This document shows, one piece after another, positions 5,943-11,990 of a DNA stretch of 11,990 nt. The first letter of the stretch is position 1. Every line of letters starts with the position of its first letter. The notes under the pieces were generated by a model. The model was not told where the DNA came from and searched no databases. It worked only from the letters and a program-made list of their open reading frames with translations. The position numbers and the translations under genes were made by a program. The stretch is from contig DASXXM010000562.1 of the NCBI GenBank assembly GCA_036503065.1, positions 1-11,990 of the forward strand. The letters are read 5' to 3'. The DNA is from DATEPR01 sp036503065. Its GTDB lineage: Bacteria; Actinomycetota; Actinomycetes; Mycobacteriales; Pseudonocardiaceae.

Positions 5943-6578
5943 CTAACCGACGACCGACTTGAGCCAGTTCTGCAGGAGGTGGGCGCCCGCGTCACCGGAC
6001 TTCTCCGGGTGGAACTGGGTGGCGCACAGCGTGCCGTTCTCCACCGCGGCCACGAAATCCTCGCCGTGGTGGGCGTAGGTGACCAGTGGCTCCGGCAGCG
6101 GCGCGGTGTCGTTGAGGGCCCAGGTGCGGGCGGCGTAGGAGTGCACGAAGTAGAAGCGCGTGTCATCGGGGAGCCCCGCGAACAGGGCGGAGCCGGGCGC
6201 GGGCCGGACCGTGTTCCAGCCCATGTGCGGCAGGATGTCGGCGTGCAGCCGGTCGACCGTGCCCGGCCACTCGCCGCAGCCGTCGGTTTCGATGCCGTGC
6301 TCGTCACCGCGGTCGAACAGGATCTGCATGCCGACGCAGATACCGAGCACCGGCCTGCCGCCCGCCAACCGGCGCCCGATGATCCGCTGGCCCCGCACCG
6401 CCGTCAGCCCGGCCATGCACGCGGCGAACGCGCCGACGCCGGGCACCACGAGACCGTCCGCGTTCAGCGCGGCATGCGGGTCGGCGGTCACCTCGACGTC
6501 GGCACCGACGCGGCGCAGCGCACGTTCGGCGGACCGGAGATTGCCGGATCCGTAGTCCAACACGACAAGGCGGGGCAC
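5943..6578 (-). CDS. hisH: Imidazole glycerol phosphate synthase glutaminase subunit HisH
   Basis: A class I glutamine amidotransferase of 211 residues that releases ammonia from glutamine for HisF. The triad is Cys81 (LGICVGMQ), His190 and Glu192 (QFHPEKS); the oxyanion strand PGVGAF is at 46-51 and the N-terminus LVVLDYGSGNLRS is typical. Start GTG 6576-6578 lies 13 nt after the transketolase stop. Upstream the message has no clear purine-rich site, so read-through or coupling from the preceding gene is likely. It is followed by priA after 9 nt, the usual hisH-priA order, but its partner hisF has been separated from it. Confidence 0.96.
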   Translation of the reverse strand: MPRLVVLDYGSGNLRSAERALRRVGADVEVTADPHAALNADGLVVPGVGAFAACMAGLTAVRGQRIIGRRLAGGRPVLGICVGMQILFDRGDEHGIETDGCGEWPGTVDRLHADILPHMGWNTVRPAPGSALFAGLPDDTRFYFVHSYAARTWALNDTAPLPEPLVTYAHHGEDFVAAVENGTLCATQFHPEKSGDAGAHLLQNWLKSVVG

Positions 6579-6591
6579 CGGTTCAGGCTAC

Positions 6592-7512
6592 TCAGTCCGT
6601 TCGGTCCAGGAAGGACCGGACAGCCGCCGCGATGCCGGCGGTGTCCAGGCCGTGGGCCTCGTCGTGGTCGGCCGGGGTGCCGTACATCCGCAGTTCGAAT
6701 TCGCGGCTGACGCCTAGGGAGCGCAGGCGGTGTGGCACGTCGTCCAGTGCGGCGTTCACCAGGTAGGCGGATGTGCCGGCCAGATAGGGCTCGACCAGCA
6801 CCACGTCGGCCCGGTCGGCACTGAGCACGGCCGCGCGCAGGCCGAGTCCGTCCAATGGGCGGACTGTCGCGGTGTAGGCGACGGCCACGTCCATCGTGGC
6901 GGTGGCGGCGAGCACCCGGTCCAGCATCGGCCCGACGGCGAGCACCACGCCGCGCCGACCCGGCCGGATCACCCGGACGCGATCGCCGTCGGCGGGCCGG
7001 GTGTTGGACTGGTCGGACAGGCGCAGGTAGACCCGGTCGTTGCCGGCGATCGCGGCGCGCAGCAGGCGCCGGGCCTCGTCCGGGTGACCGGGCACGTGCA
7101 CGGTCCAGTCGGGCAGGGTGTCCAGCGCCGCCACGTCACCGGGCGACTGGTGCGACCGGCCGGCCGCCGACATGTCGTAGGAGCCGCCGGCACCGACCAG
7201 CACCGCGCCCACGTCCTGATGGCCGAGGTCGAGCTTGATCTGCTCGAACGGTCGTTCCACCAGGAACGACGAGAACGTGTGGACGACCGGCCGCAGCCCG
7301 GTCATGGCGAGGCCGCTTGCCGTGCTGATCAGCAGTTGCTCCCGGATGCCGACGTTGATCACCCGGTTCGGGTGCCGTGCCGCGGCCGGTTCGAGCATGG
7401 CGGCGGAGATGTCCGCGATGACGACGACCAGGCGTGGGTCGGTGTCCAGCAGTTCGGTGACCGTCCGGCCGAACACTTCGCGCATGGTCTGCGGCTGGAT
7501 TCCGGTGGTCAT
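6592..7512 (-). CDS. Transketolase C-terminal half (split subunit)
   Basis: A 306-residue protein with the pyrimidine-binding and C-terminal domains of transketolase. The catalytic glutamate that activates thiamine diphosphate is Glu58 in NVGIREQ. HTFSSFLVERPFEQIKLDL (78-96) and GAGGSYDMSAAGRSHQSPGD (107-126) are the conserved cofactor and substrate regions. The C-terminal domain begins near 180 and contains TVRPLD and VLVEPY. Split pairs occur in archaea and bacteria and in secondary metabolism; for example, the Rif15a/Rif15b pair of rifamycin producers moves a two-carbon ketol unit. ATG 7510-7512 overlaps the N-half stop by 4 nt (ATGA), so equal production is expected. Substrate unknown; C2 ketol transfer with ThDP is well supported by family. 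Confidence 0.92.
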   Translation of the reverse strand: MTTGIQPQTMREVFGRTVTELLDTDPRLVVVIADISAAMLEPAAARHPNRVINVGIREQLLISTASGLAMTGLRPVVHTFSSFLVERPFEQIKLDLGHQDVGAVLVGAGGSYDMSAAGRSHQSPGDVAALDTLPDWTVHVPGHPDEARRLLRAAIAGNDRVYLRLSDQSNTRPADGDRVRVIRPGRRGVVLAVGPMLDRVLAATATMDVAVAYTATVRPLDGLGLRAAVLSADRADVVLVEPYLAGTSAYLVNAALDDVPHRLRSLGVSREFELRMYGTPADHDEAHGLDTAGIAAAVRSFLDRTD

Positions 7513-8207
7513 GACGCGGCCTTTCGGTTCGTGACGGCCACAACCACGTTCGGTTGGCCCGGGTGGGGTGTGGTGAAGGCGGTGTGGAGCTGGGCGTGGT
7601 CGCGGCCGTCCACGGTGGTGGTCGCCCAGTCCTCGACGGCGAACCGGTCCGCGATGCGGCCGGGCCAGCCGTGGGTCGCGCTCTGGTTGTCGATGAGGAC
7701 CACGGTGAGCCGGTCGAGCCCGAACCGGGCGGCCATGGCGATCGCCTCGTGGTTGCTGCCCTCGTCGAGTTCGCCGTCGCCGATCAGCACGACGACCCGT
7801 GGCCCGGTCCGCTGTTGGGTGCGCAGGCCGAGTGCGACGCCGACCGCGATCGGCAGGCCGTGGCCCAGCGAACCGCTGCTGATCTCGACACCCGGGATCA
7901 GCACCCGGTCCGGGTGCCGGCCCAACGGCGAGTTCCGGGTGCCCCAGCCGGCGAGCAGTGCGGGGTCGATGATGCCTTTCGCGGCCAGGACGGCGTAGTA
8001 GGCGGCACAGCCGTGGCCCTTGGAGAGCAGGAAACGGTCCCGATCCGGGTCGCCGAGCTGGTCGGATCTGATGTTGAGAACCTGGTCGTAGAGCACCCAC
8101 AGCACGTCGACGGTCGACGCGGCGGCGAGGACGTGCTTCTCGTCGCCGGTCATCGTGGCGATGAGATCGGGCAGTTGGGCGTAGCCGGCTGCGGTCGTGG
8201 CGGTCAT
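7509..8207 (-). CDS. Transketolase N-terminal half (split subunit)
   Basis: A 232-residue ThDP-binding subunit. It carries DRFLLSKGHGCAAY (58-70), the SSGSLGHGLPIAVG block (110-123) and the ThDP/Mg motif GDGELDEGSNHEA (143-155) closed by DNQ (173-175). After the motif it is shorter than many N-half proteins of about 270 residues, with a compact tail ending in VVVAVTNRK. Start ATG 8205-8207 is the only good one. A GGAGG lies about 15 nt upstream, which is far, whereas a -10-like CACGCT lies exactly 7 nt upstream, hinting at a leaderless message. The gene leads a unit with the C half, hisH, priA and a dehydrogenase, and is divergent from the SoxR-like regulator, whose dyad sits in its promoter. 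Confidence 0.92.
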   Translation of the reverse strand: MTATTAAGYAQLPDLIATMTGDEKHVLAAASTVDVLWVLYDQVLNIRSDQLGDPDRDRFLLSKGHGCAAYYAVLAAKGIIDPALLAGWGTRNSPLGRHPDRVLIPGVEISSGSLGHGLPIAVGVALGLRTQQRTGPRVVVLIGDGELDEGSNHEAIAMAARFGLDRLTVVLIDNQSATHGWPGRIADRFAVEDWATTTVDGRDHAQLHTAFTTPHPGQPNVVVAVTNRKAAS

Positions 8208-8214
8208 GTGGATC

Positions 8215-8245
8215 AGCGTGCAACCTCCAGCTAGGTGGAAGTCAA
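8215..8245 (-). promoter_or_regulatory. MerR-type promoter of the transketolase-his unit
   Basis: On the minus strand a consensus TTGACT (8240-8245) is followed after 19 bp by CACGCT (8215-8220), which keeps the key A and final T of a -10. A 19-bp spacer with a dyad inside is the arrangement activated by MerR-family proteins. The ATG is 7 nt past the -10, so the transcript would begin at or near the start codon. Confidence 0.6.
8223..8242. promoter_or_regulatory. 20-bp dyad, probable SoxR/MerR operator
   Basis: An imperfect palindrome with 16 of 20 positions symmetric. The outer arms are ACCTCC on the left and GGAAGT on the right around the core CAGCTAGGTG. It lies almost wholly within the 19-bp spacer of the minus-strand promoter, next to the only MerR-family gene in the window. 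The sequence differs from the E. coli SoxR box but has the geometry expected for the family. Confidence 0.65.
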
Positions 8246-8250
8246 GGAGG

Positions 8251-8256
8251 TAGCAT
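8251..8256 (+). promoter_or_regulatory. Probable -10 element of the soxR-like gene
   Basis: TAGCAT with 7 nt before GTG 8264-8266, suggesting a leaderless or near-leaderless message. AGGAGG at 8245-8250 is 13 nt from the GTG, rather far for a ribosome site, and may only be part of the opposite-strand -35 region. Confidence 0.4.
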
Positions 8257-8263
8257 CTGCTGG

Positions 8264-8728
8264 GTGTCATCACTGTCCGAACTGCTGACCATCGGCCAGG
8301 TCGCCGACCGCAGTGGCGTGCCGCACACCGCGCTGCGGTTCTACGAGGAATCCGGCCTGATCACGTCCGAACGCACCACGGGCAACCAGCGCCGCTACCC
8401 ACGCGCCGTGCTGCGCCGCCTCGCCTTCATCCGCACGGCACAACGGGTCGGCCTGACCCTGGACGAGATCCGCGACGCACTCGCCGGCCTGCCCGACGGC
8501 CGCCCCCCGAACAAGACCGACTGGGCCCGCCTGTCCAGATCGTGGCGAACCGAACTGGACGCCAGAATCGACGCGCTGCAACGCCTACGCGACCGCCTGA
8601 CCAACTGCATCGGCTGCGGCTGCCTGTCCCTGCGCAGCTGCGCCATCCACAACGAGGACGACGTGCTGGCCGCGCTCGGCCCCGGCGCGCCGAAACTGAA
8701 GCCCACCAGCGAGGGCGGCATCGGCTGA
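8264..8728 (+). CDS. soxR: SoxR-like redox-sensing MerR family regulator with a [2Fe-2S] cysteine cluster
   Basis: A 154-residue MerR protein. The winged helix begins LTIGQVADRSGVPHTALRFYEESGLI (8-33) with the wing at NQRRYPRAVLRRL (41-53). A long dimer helix spans about 88-112. Next comes CIGCGCLSLRSC (115-126), the C-x2-C-x-C-x5-C pattern that binds the redox-active [2Fe-2S] cluster of SoxR. SoxR is activated by redox-cycling compounds and, in actinomycetes, often by the cell's own pigments or quinones. The GTG start is 56 bp from the divergent transketolase gene, with a MerR-type dyad between, so that operon is the best candidate target. It converges with the 2-MIB synthase gene, the stops being 2 bp apart. 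Confidence 0.93.
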   Translation: MSSLSELLTIGQVADRSGVPHTALRFYEESGLITSERTTGNQRRYPRAVLRRLAFIRTAQRVGLTLDEIRDALAGLPDGRPPNKTDWARLSRSWRTELDARIDALQRLRDRLTNCIGCGCLSLRSCAIHNEDDVLAALGPGAPKLKPTSEGGIG

Positions 8729-8730
8729 CC

Positions 8731-9873
8731 TCAGGTCGTTCGGTAGCGGGGGTTGGTGTTGTGCCATTCGAACCCGCCGCCCATCCACGCGCGTGCGCCG
8801 CGCAGGAATCGCTGGAGTGTCGGCGACGGTACCGGCTGCAAGGCTTCATGGCCGGCCTGGAAATCCCGGACGATGTTGTTGTGCAGGGCCACGGTGACCT
8901 CGGTGGCTTCCTCGATCGAGCAGTTCCGGTCGGCCGCTATCTGCAACACCATGTTGCACACCGGATTTTCGTCCTCGGCGTCCTTTTTCACCGAGAACAG
9001 GTCGTTGACCAGCACGGCCGCGGTGCCGGCCTGCATGAGCAGGCGGCGCACCCTCGGCTCGTAGTAGATGTTCGAATCCAGTTCGTAGCCGCCGAGCACG
9101 TCGACCAGCGTGATCGAGGTGTAGAAGCTGTCGTGCTGGCGGGCGGCCAGGTATTCCCAGGCAGGCGGGTAGACGGCGGTGTGCCGCCAGGCGCCGTAGG
9201 CGTTCCAGCTCACGAACATCGCGGCCGTGCTGTAACAGGCCCGCTGGACCTGCGCGGGCGTGCCGTGCCGGGTCAGATGGTGCACGCCGGAGTTGAGCGA
9301 GACCAGTACCTGGTCGCCTTGCAGGGCTTCGTCGAGCTGATCGGAGAATTCGCCGGCCGGGGCGCCCGGGTCCATGGCGGCCATCGCCAACGCCAGCCGC
9401 GGCGGGAGTTCCTGCGCGGTCGCGCCCATCTCGGTGTCGTCGGCGTACAGGTCGTCCGCGGCCCACCACGCGGCGTTGAGCTGCGCCGCGACCAGCAGCA
9501 GGTCCGGGTCCTCGCAGTCGGGGTGGGCCAGCATGACCAGCCGCCCGAAGCCGGCGGCGCCGACCAACTTGACTTCGTCGTCGCTGAAACCACAGTCCCC
9601 GGCCCAGCTCACGAGCCTGCGGTCGACCTCAGCGGCAAGAGGATCGTTGACCCGCTGCACAACGGGGCAGTACAGCGGCGGTGCCGTGCCGTCGCCCCAC
9701 GGCATCTCCGCATACTCGGGGTCACCGTTGCCGGGCCGAGCCAGTTCGGTGGCGACGCGGGCCGCGGACGTACCCAGCCCGGACGGTCCGGCCAGCACGC
9801 GACTCGCCGGTTCGAGGGCGGCCGGATATGCGTGCCCGGCTGGACAGTCCTGGGTGACTACGAGATCCGTCAT
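8731..9873 (-). CDS. 2-methylisoborneol synthase (terpene cyclase)
   Basis: A 380-residue class I terpene synthase that cyclises 2-methylgeranyl diphosphate to the earthy odorant 2-methylisoborneol. The aspartate-rich Mg site is DDLYADD (140-146), the NSE triad is N290-S294-D298 in NDLFSVKKD, and the C-terminal Arg-Tyr pair is in NTNPRY (372-377). MVLQIAADRNCSIEEA after the NSE motif is typical of bacterial enzymes. The N-terminus is about 60 residues shorter than the Streptomyces enzyme (about 440), which has a disordered proline-rich extension. ATG 9871-9873 follows the methyltransferase stop by 4 nt, and no strong ribosome site is seen, so coupling is likely. The pairing with the methyltransferase gives the specific name; a different methylated monoterpene product remains possible. 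Confidence 0.92.
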   Translation of the reverse strand: MTDLVVTQDCPAGHAYPAALEPASRVLAGPSGLGTSAARVATELARPGNGDPEYAEMPWGDGTAPPLYCPVVQRVNDPLAAEVDRRLVSWAGDCGFSDDEVKLVGAAGFGRLVMLAHPDCEDPDLLLVAAQLNAAWWAADDLYADDTEMGATAQELPPRLALAMAAMDPGAPAGEFSDQLDEALQGDQVLVSLNSGVHHLTRHGTPAQVQRACYSTAAMFVSWNAYGAWRHTAVYPPAWEYLAARQHDSFYTSITLVDVLGGYELDSNIYYEPRVRRLLMQAGTAAVLVNDLFSVKKDAEDENPVCNMVLQIAADRNCSIEEATEVTVALHNNIVRDFQAGHEALQPVPSPTLQRFLRGARAWMGGGFEWHNTNPRYRTT

Positions 9874-9877
9874 GCGC

Positions 9878-10762
9878 TCAGATCCGGTCGGCGGCGATGA
9901 GCAGATAGTGGAAGCTGCCTTCGCGATACGCGGTGAGAAAGGGGTCCTCGATGCCGGTCGCCAGCGACGACCGCGCCCGCAACTCCCAGTACGGGATCGT
10001 GGCCGCGGTCAGATCGATGACGTTGATCGGTACGAAACCATTGGCGGCCAACGCTTTGAAGTATTCGCTGCGGGGGTGAATGTTGCAGATGTAGTGCTGG
10101 TCGATCTGACTGACCGCCCTGGACCGCCCGCCGGTGACATCGTTGTAGCAGCCGGTGATGCACACGTAACGGCCGCCGGGCGCCAGCAACCGGGCGAACT
10201 CGCCGTACAACTGGTGCAGATCCACGTACATGGTCGTTTCGTTGGTCCAGATTCCGCGCATGACACCGGAATCGAAGCCGGTGTCCAGCATGTTCCGGAA
10301 ATGGAACCGGACCCGGTCGGCCACGCCCCGCTGGCGCGCCTGATCGTTGGCGAACGCGACCTGGGTCTCGGAGATGCTCACGCCGTCCATCCGGCAGCCG
10401 AACCGCAGGTTGGCCATGAGACTCGTGCCACCACGACCGGAACCGGCATCCAGCAGCCGGTCGTCCGGGCCGATGTCGCCGAGGTGATCGAGCAGCACGT
10501 CGGCCTGAGCGGTTTCCAGCCGGTGCAGTTCGGCGGTGATCGCCTGGTCGCGGACTCCGACCGGCGCGTCGAGCACGGCCTGGTCGTAGTCGCCGATGCC
10601 GTAGTGGTGGTGATAGAGGCCGTCGACCTCGCCGAGTCGAATATTGACCGGATTCTTTTCGTTGTTCCAGTATTCGGCGATCGAGCGCTGGTACGCGCTG
10701 CGCAGTACCGGTGCGGTGTTGACCGACTCTGCGTTGACCGAAGAGGTTGGGGCGCTGGTCAT
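9878..10762 (-). CDS. Geranyl diphosphate 2-C-methyltransferase
   Basis: A 294-residue SAM-dependent methyltransferase that adds a methyl group to C2 of geranyl diphosphate, giving the substrate of the neighbouring synthase. Marks are AEYWNNEKNPVNIRLGE (29-45), YHHHYGIGDYD (50-60), SAM motif I LLDAGSGRGG (103-112), NMLDTGF (157-163), WTNETTMYVDLHQLY (172-186) and CYNDVTGG (205-212), all characteristic of GPP methyltransferases. ATG 10760-10762 has a GAGGAG 9 nt upstream. The gene leads a two-gene operon. In many streptomycetes a cyclic-nucleotide-binding protein gene accompanies this pair; none is seen here. Confidence 0.95.
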   Translation of the reverse strand: MTSAPTSSVNAESVNTAPVLRSAYQRSIAEYWNNEKNPVNIRLGEVDGLYHHHYGIGDYDQAVLDAPVGVRDQAITAELHRLETAQADVLLDHLGDIGPDDRLLDAGSGRGGTSLMANLRFGCRMDGVSISETQVAFANDQARQRGVADRVRFHFRNMLDTGFDSGVMRGIWTNETTMYVDLHQLYGEFARLLAPGGRYVCITGCYNDVTGGRSRAVSQIDQHYICNIHPRSEYFKALAANGFVPINVIDLTAATIPYWELRARSSLATGIEDPFLTAYREGSFHYLLIAADRI

Positions 10763-10771
10763 CCTGGGTAA

Positions 10772-10777
10772 CTCCTC
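10772..10777 (-). promoter_or_regulatory. Ribosome binding site of the GPP methyltransferase
   Basis: Minus-strand GAGGAG, 9 nt before the ATG at 10762; it supports that start over upstream in-frame positions. Confidence 0.65.
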
Positions 10778-10872
10778 AAGGTGTTTCCGCCGTTGAACGA
10801 GCGTTCGGCCAGTCGCCGCCGCGCAATGCAGAGCTTGGCAGTCAGCAACCGGGCCGGACCAGCCGCCAGCCA

Positions 10873-10902
10873 GGGGCCATCGCCGCACGAATGGATGGCC
10901 CC
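10873..10902. repeat. Perfect 8-bp inverted repeat upstream of the 2-MIB operon
   Basis: GGGGCCAT (10873-10880) and ATGGCCCC (10895-10902) around 14 bp, 111 bp upstream of the methyltransferase start. It could be an operator or a hairpin. No T-run follows on either strand, so it is not a classical terminator. Confidence 0.6.
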
Positions 10903-10937
10903 CACAACACCATGAGTGGCAGACGGCGGTATCGCGA

Positions 10938-10959
10938 GTCACCCGAACAGCGGGTCGAC
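10938..10959. repeat. GC-rich hairpin downstream of the DUF397 gene
   Basis: GTC-ACCCG, loop AACAG, CGGGT-c-GAC: an 8-bp stem with one bulged base. About 98 bp past the DUF397 stop on the minus strand. It may end the XRE/DUF397 message without a T-tail, as is common in actinomycetes, or be regulatory. Confidence 0.45.
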
Positions 10960-11056
10960 AACCGCCATCACCGTTACGTCAAACCGCTGAACAGCGCAGA
11001 GTCGATAGCAACCTTCGGCCGAAAACACGTCCCGACAATTCGGACCGCTACGCCAG

Positions 11057-11227
11057 TCAGGCGATCTGACCCGTCTTGACAGCGACCACGAGCGCAGCGA
11101 TCTCGACGCTCATCACCGGGCCATCGGGGTTCTTGCTGTCCCGCACGGCCCCTCGCGCCAACTCGACACAGTTGCCTTGGTCAGCGGTGCCGCTGTACGT
11201 CGACTTCCGCCAGGTCAGACCGCTCAT
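11057..11227 (-). CDS. DUF397 small protein
   Basis: A 56-residue protein starting MSGLTWRKSTYSGTADQGNC and continuing VELARGAVRDSKNPDGP, which is the DUF397 pattern (W-x-KS-x-S near the start, NCVE-A, VRDSK-P, and a short hydrophobic C-terminus). DUF397 proteins are abundant in actinomycetes and nearly always sit next to an XRE/DUF5753 regulator. Known examples around WhiJ and AbaA-type loci influence development and antibiotic production, apparently by acting on the partner regulator. The ATG at 11225-11227 is 6 nt after the regulator's stop, with GGGAG overlapping that stop as a possible ribosome site. Confidence 0.92.
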   Translation of the reverse strand: MSGLTWRKSTYSGTADQGNCVELARGAVRDSKNPDGPVMSVEIAALVVAVKTGQIA

Positions 11228-11233
11228 AGGCGC

Positions 11234-11990
11234 TCACTCCCGCTCGTGCTCCCTTGCGATGGCCGCAACAGAGTCTACCGACCGAGCGGGGTCCAGCGCA
11301 GCTTTGCCCAGCTTGGCCGCATGTTGGCGGAAGATCTCGATCTCCTGGTTGTCCTCCAGGTAGACGACTGATCTCTTGCTTTCTAGTTGGACAATCGACT
11401 CGTCGTGCGGGAAGTTCAGCATGTAGAACGGGCAATCGAAACCAACAAGCCCGCTCACCTCGAAGGGCACGACCCACAATCGCACGTTCGGACGATCGAC
11501 GGCCGTCAGCAGAGCTCGCAACTGCCGGCCCATGATCGCGTGGCTGCCAACAACCCGCCGAAGCGCAGTCTCCTCCAAAAGGATGTCGAGCTTTGGTGCG
11601 TTGTACTTGTCGAGGAGGAGTTGCCTCTCGAGTCGCGCATTGACCCGCTCGTCAGCCAGTTCGGGCGGCAGATCTCCAGCCATCATCAGCGCACGGGCAT
11701 AGTCAGCTGTCTGGATCAGACCAGGCATCTGCACAAGTTCGGCGTTGACGAGCGAGGTGGCGTCCGCCTCAAGCCAGGCCAACGGCGCCGGTGTCTGCGA
11801 CGATTCGACTATCCAACGGCCGGGCTCGTCCTGGCGGTCCACGAGGTGGAGGAGCCGGTTGCGTTCGGTGCCGGTCACCTTGTAGATAACCAGTAGCGAG
11901 GCCAGGTCGGCGGTTGAGATGCACTGTTGGCCGCGCTCCATTCGCGACAACTTCGACTGTTGCCAGCCGAGTTGGTCGCAGACGACCTCG
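11234..11990 (-). CDS. XRE family regulator with DUF5753 domain, 5' end beyond the window
   Basis: The frame is open to the window edge, so the N-terminal residues are missing. The visible part begins within the helix-turn-helix: VVCDQLGWQQSKLSRMERG, followed by STADLASLLVIYKV, the usual Cro/C1-type second half. From WIVESSQ onward comes the DUF5753 domain: LEADATSLVNAELVQMPGLIQTADYARALM, then the RQLLLDK helix, LLEETALRR, RLWVVPFEVSG and YLEDNQEIEIFRQH. The stop is at 11234-11236. It forms a two-gene unit with the DUF397 protein, probably a regulator/partner pair of the WhiJ type. Third codon positions appear less GC-biased than in the his genes, which may mean a different origin; this was judged by eye. 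Confidence 0.93.
   Translation of the reverse strand, partial: EVVCDQLGWQQSKLSRMERGQQCISTADLASLLVIYKVTGTERNRLLHLVDRQDEPGRWIVESSQTPAPLAWLEADATSLVNAELVQMPGLIQTADYARALMMAGDLPPELADERVNARLERQLLLDKYNAPKLDILLEETALRRVVGSHAIMGRQLRALLTAVDRPNVRLWVVPFEVSGLVGFDCPFYMLNFPHDESIVQLESKRSVVYLEDNQEIEIFRQHAAKLGKAALDPARSVDSVAAIAREHERE

Larger units (their letters stand above)
10763..11056. other. Noncoding stretch upstream of the 2-MIB operon
   Basis: About 294 bp between the methyltransferase start and the DUF397 stop. No convincing gene on either strand; plus-strand open frames here resemble nothing. It must hold the 2-MIB promoter, although I cannot place clear -35/-10 boxes, and it contains two inverted repeats listed separately. 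Confidence 0.6.

Noticed and set aside
5136..6710. Long plus-strand open frame (524 codons)
   Set aside because: It is antisense to priA and hisH, whose catalytic motifs are plain. Such frames arise from the G/C-rich third positions of the true genes.
6730..7998. Long plus-strand open frame (422 codons)
   Set aside because: Antisense to both transketolase subunits; low-complexity composition rich in G, R, V and H; no recognisable domain.
8726..8737. Small palindrome GACCTCAGGTC at the soxR/2-MIB synthase junction
   Set aside because: It is mostly explained by two TGA stops facing each other (TGACCTCA); the stem is too short for a terminator.
8542..10771. Two overlapping long plus-strand open frames
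   Set aside because: They lie against the 2-MIB synthase and methyltransferase, both strongly supported, and encode no known motif.
1..11990. tRNA, rRNA, CRISPR arrays, transposase genes or attachment sites
   Set aside because: None seen on reading both strands: no regularly spaced repeats, no tRNA-like cloverleaf with a T-loop, no transposase motif.

Overview
This window is chromosomal DNA from a very GC-rich actinomycete. The evidence is strong G/C preference at codon third positions, frequent GTG starts, a PriA-type HisA, a DUF397/XRE-DUF5753 pair and a 2-methylisoborneol (2-MIB) operon. The gene set suggests a Pseudonocardiales-like or Streptomyces-like filamentous organism; the genus cannot be fixed from sequence reading alone.

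Layout. (1) 1-1.33 kb: the 3' part of a TetR regulator, then, on the minus strand, an intact Imm1-type immunity gene behind a frameshifted and 5'-truncated DddA/SCP1.201-type cytosine deaminase toxin. (2) 1.5-3.6 kb, minus strand: marR - hisF - four-TM membrane protein - hisI, with two 4-nt stop/start overlaps. (3) 3.6-4.35 kb, plus strand: an FMN-dependent azoreductase-like flavoprotein divergent from marR. A palindrome lies inside its promoter. (4) 8.2-4.3 kb, minus strand: a five-gene unit of split transketolase (N half, C half), hisH, priA and an NADP-type beta-hydroxyacid dehydrogenase-like protein. (5) 8.26-8.73 kb, plus strand: a SoxR-like [2Fe-2S] MerR regulator, divergent from the transketolase unit over only 56 bp. 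That gap contains a MerR-type dyad within a 19-bp -35/-10 spacer. (6) 10.8-8.7 kb, minus strand: the two-gene 2-MIB pathway (GPP C-methyltransferase, then 2-MIB synthase). (7) 10.76-11.06 kb: a noncoding stretch with two clear inverted repeats. (8) 11.06 kb to the end, minus strand: a DUF397 small protein and a 5'-incomplete XRE/DUF5753 regulator.

How the genes work together. HisH and HisF form the glutamine-dependent imidazole glycerol phosphate synthase, PriA supplies its substrate, and HisI acts just before PriA. These four genes normally sit together. Here they are split by an inserted MarR/azoreductase pair, and each half now appears to lie downstream of a stress-type regulator: MarR for hisF/hisI, SoxR-like for hisH/priA. 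The most notable points are this redox-flavoured wiring of histidine genes, the split transketolase in the same transcription unit, the translationally coupled membrane protein between hisF and hisI, the decayed deaminase toxin with a preserved immunity gene, and several promoters placed as if for leaderless GTG/ATG transcripts. The regulatory links are inference from sequence.
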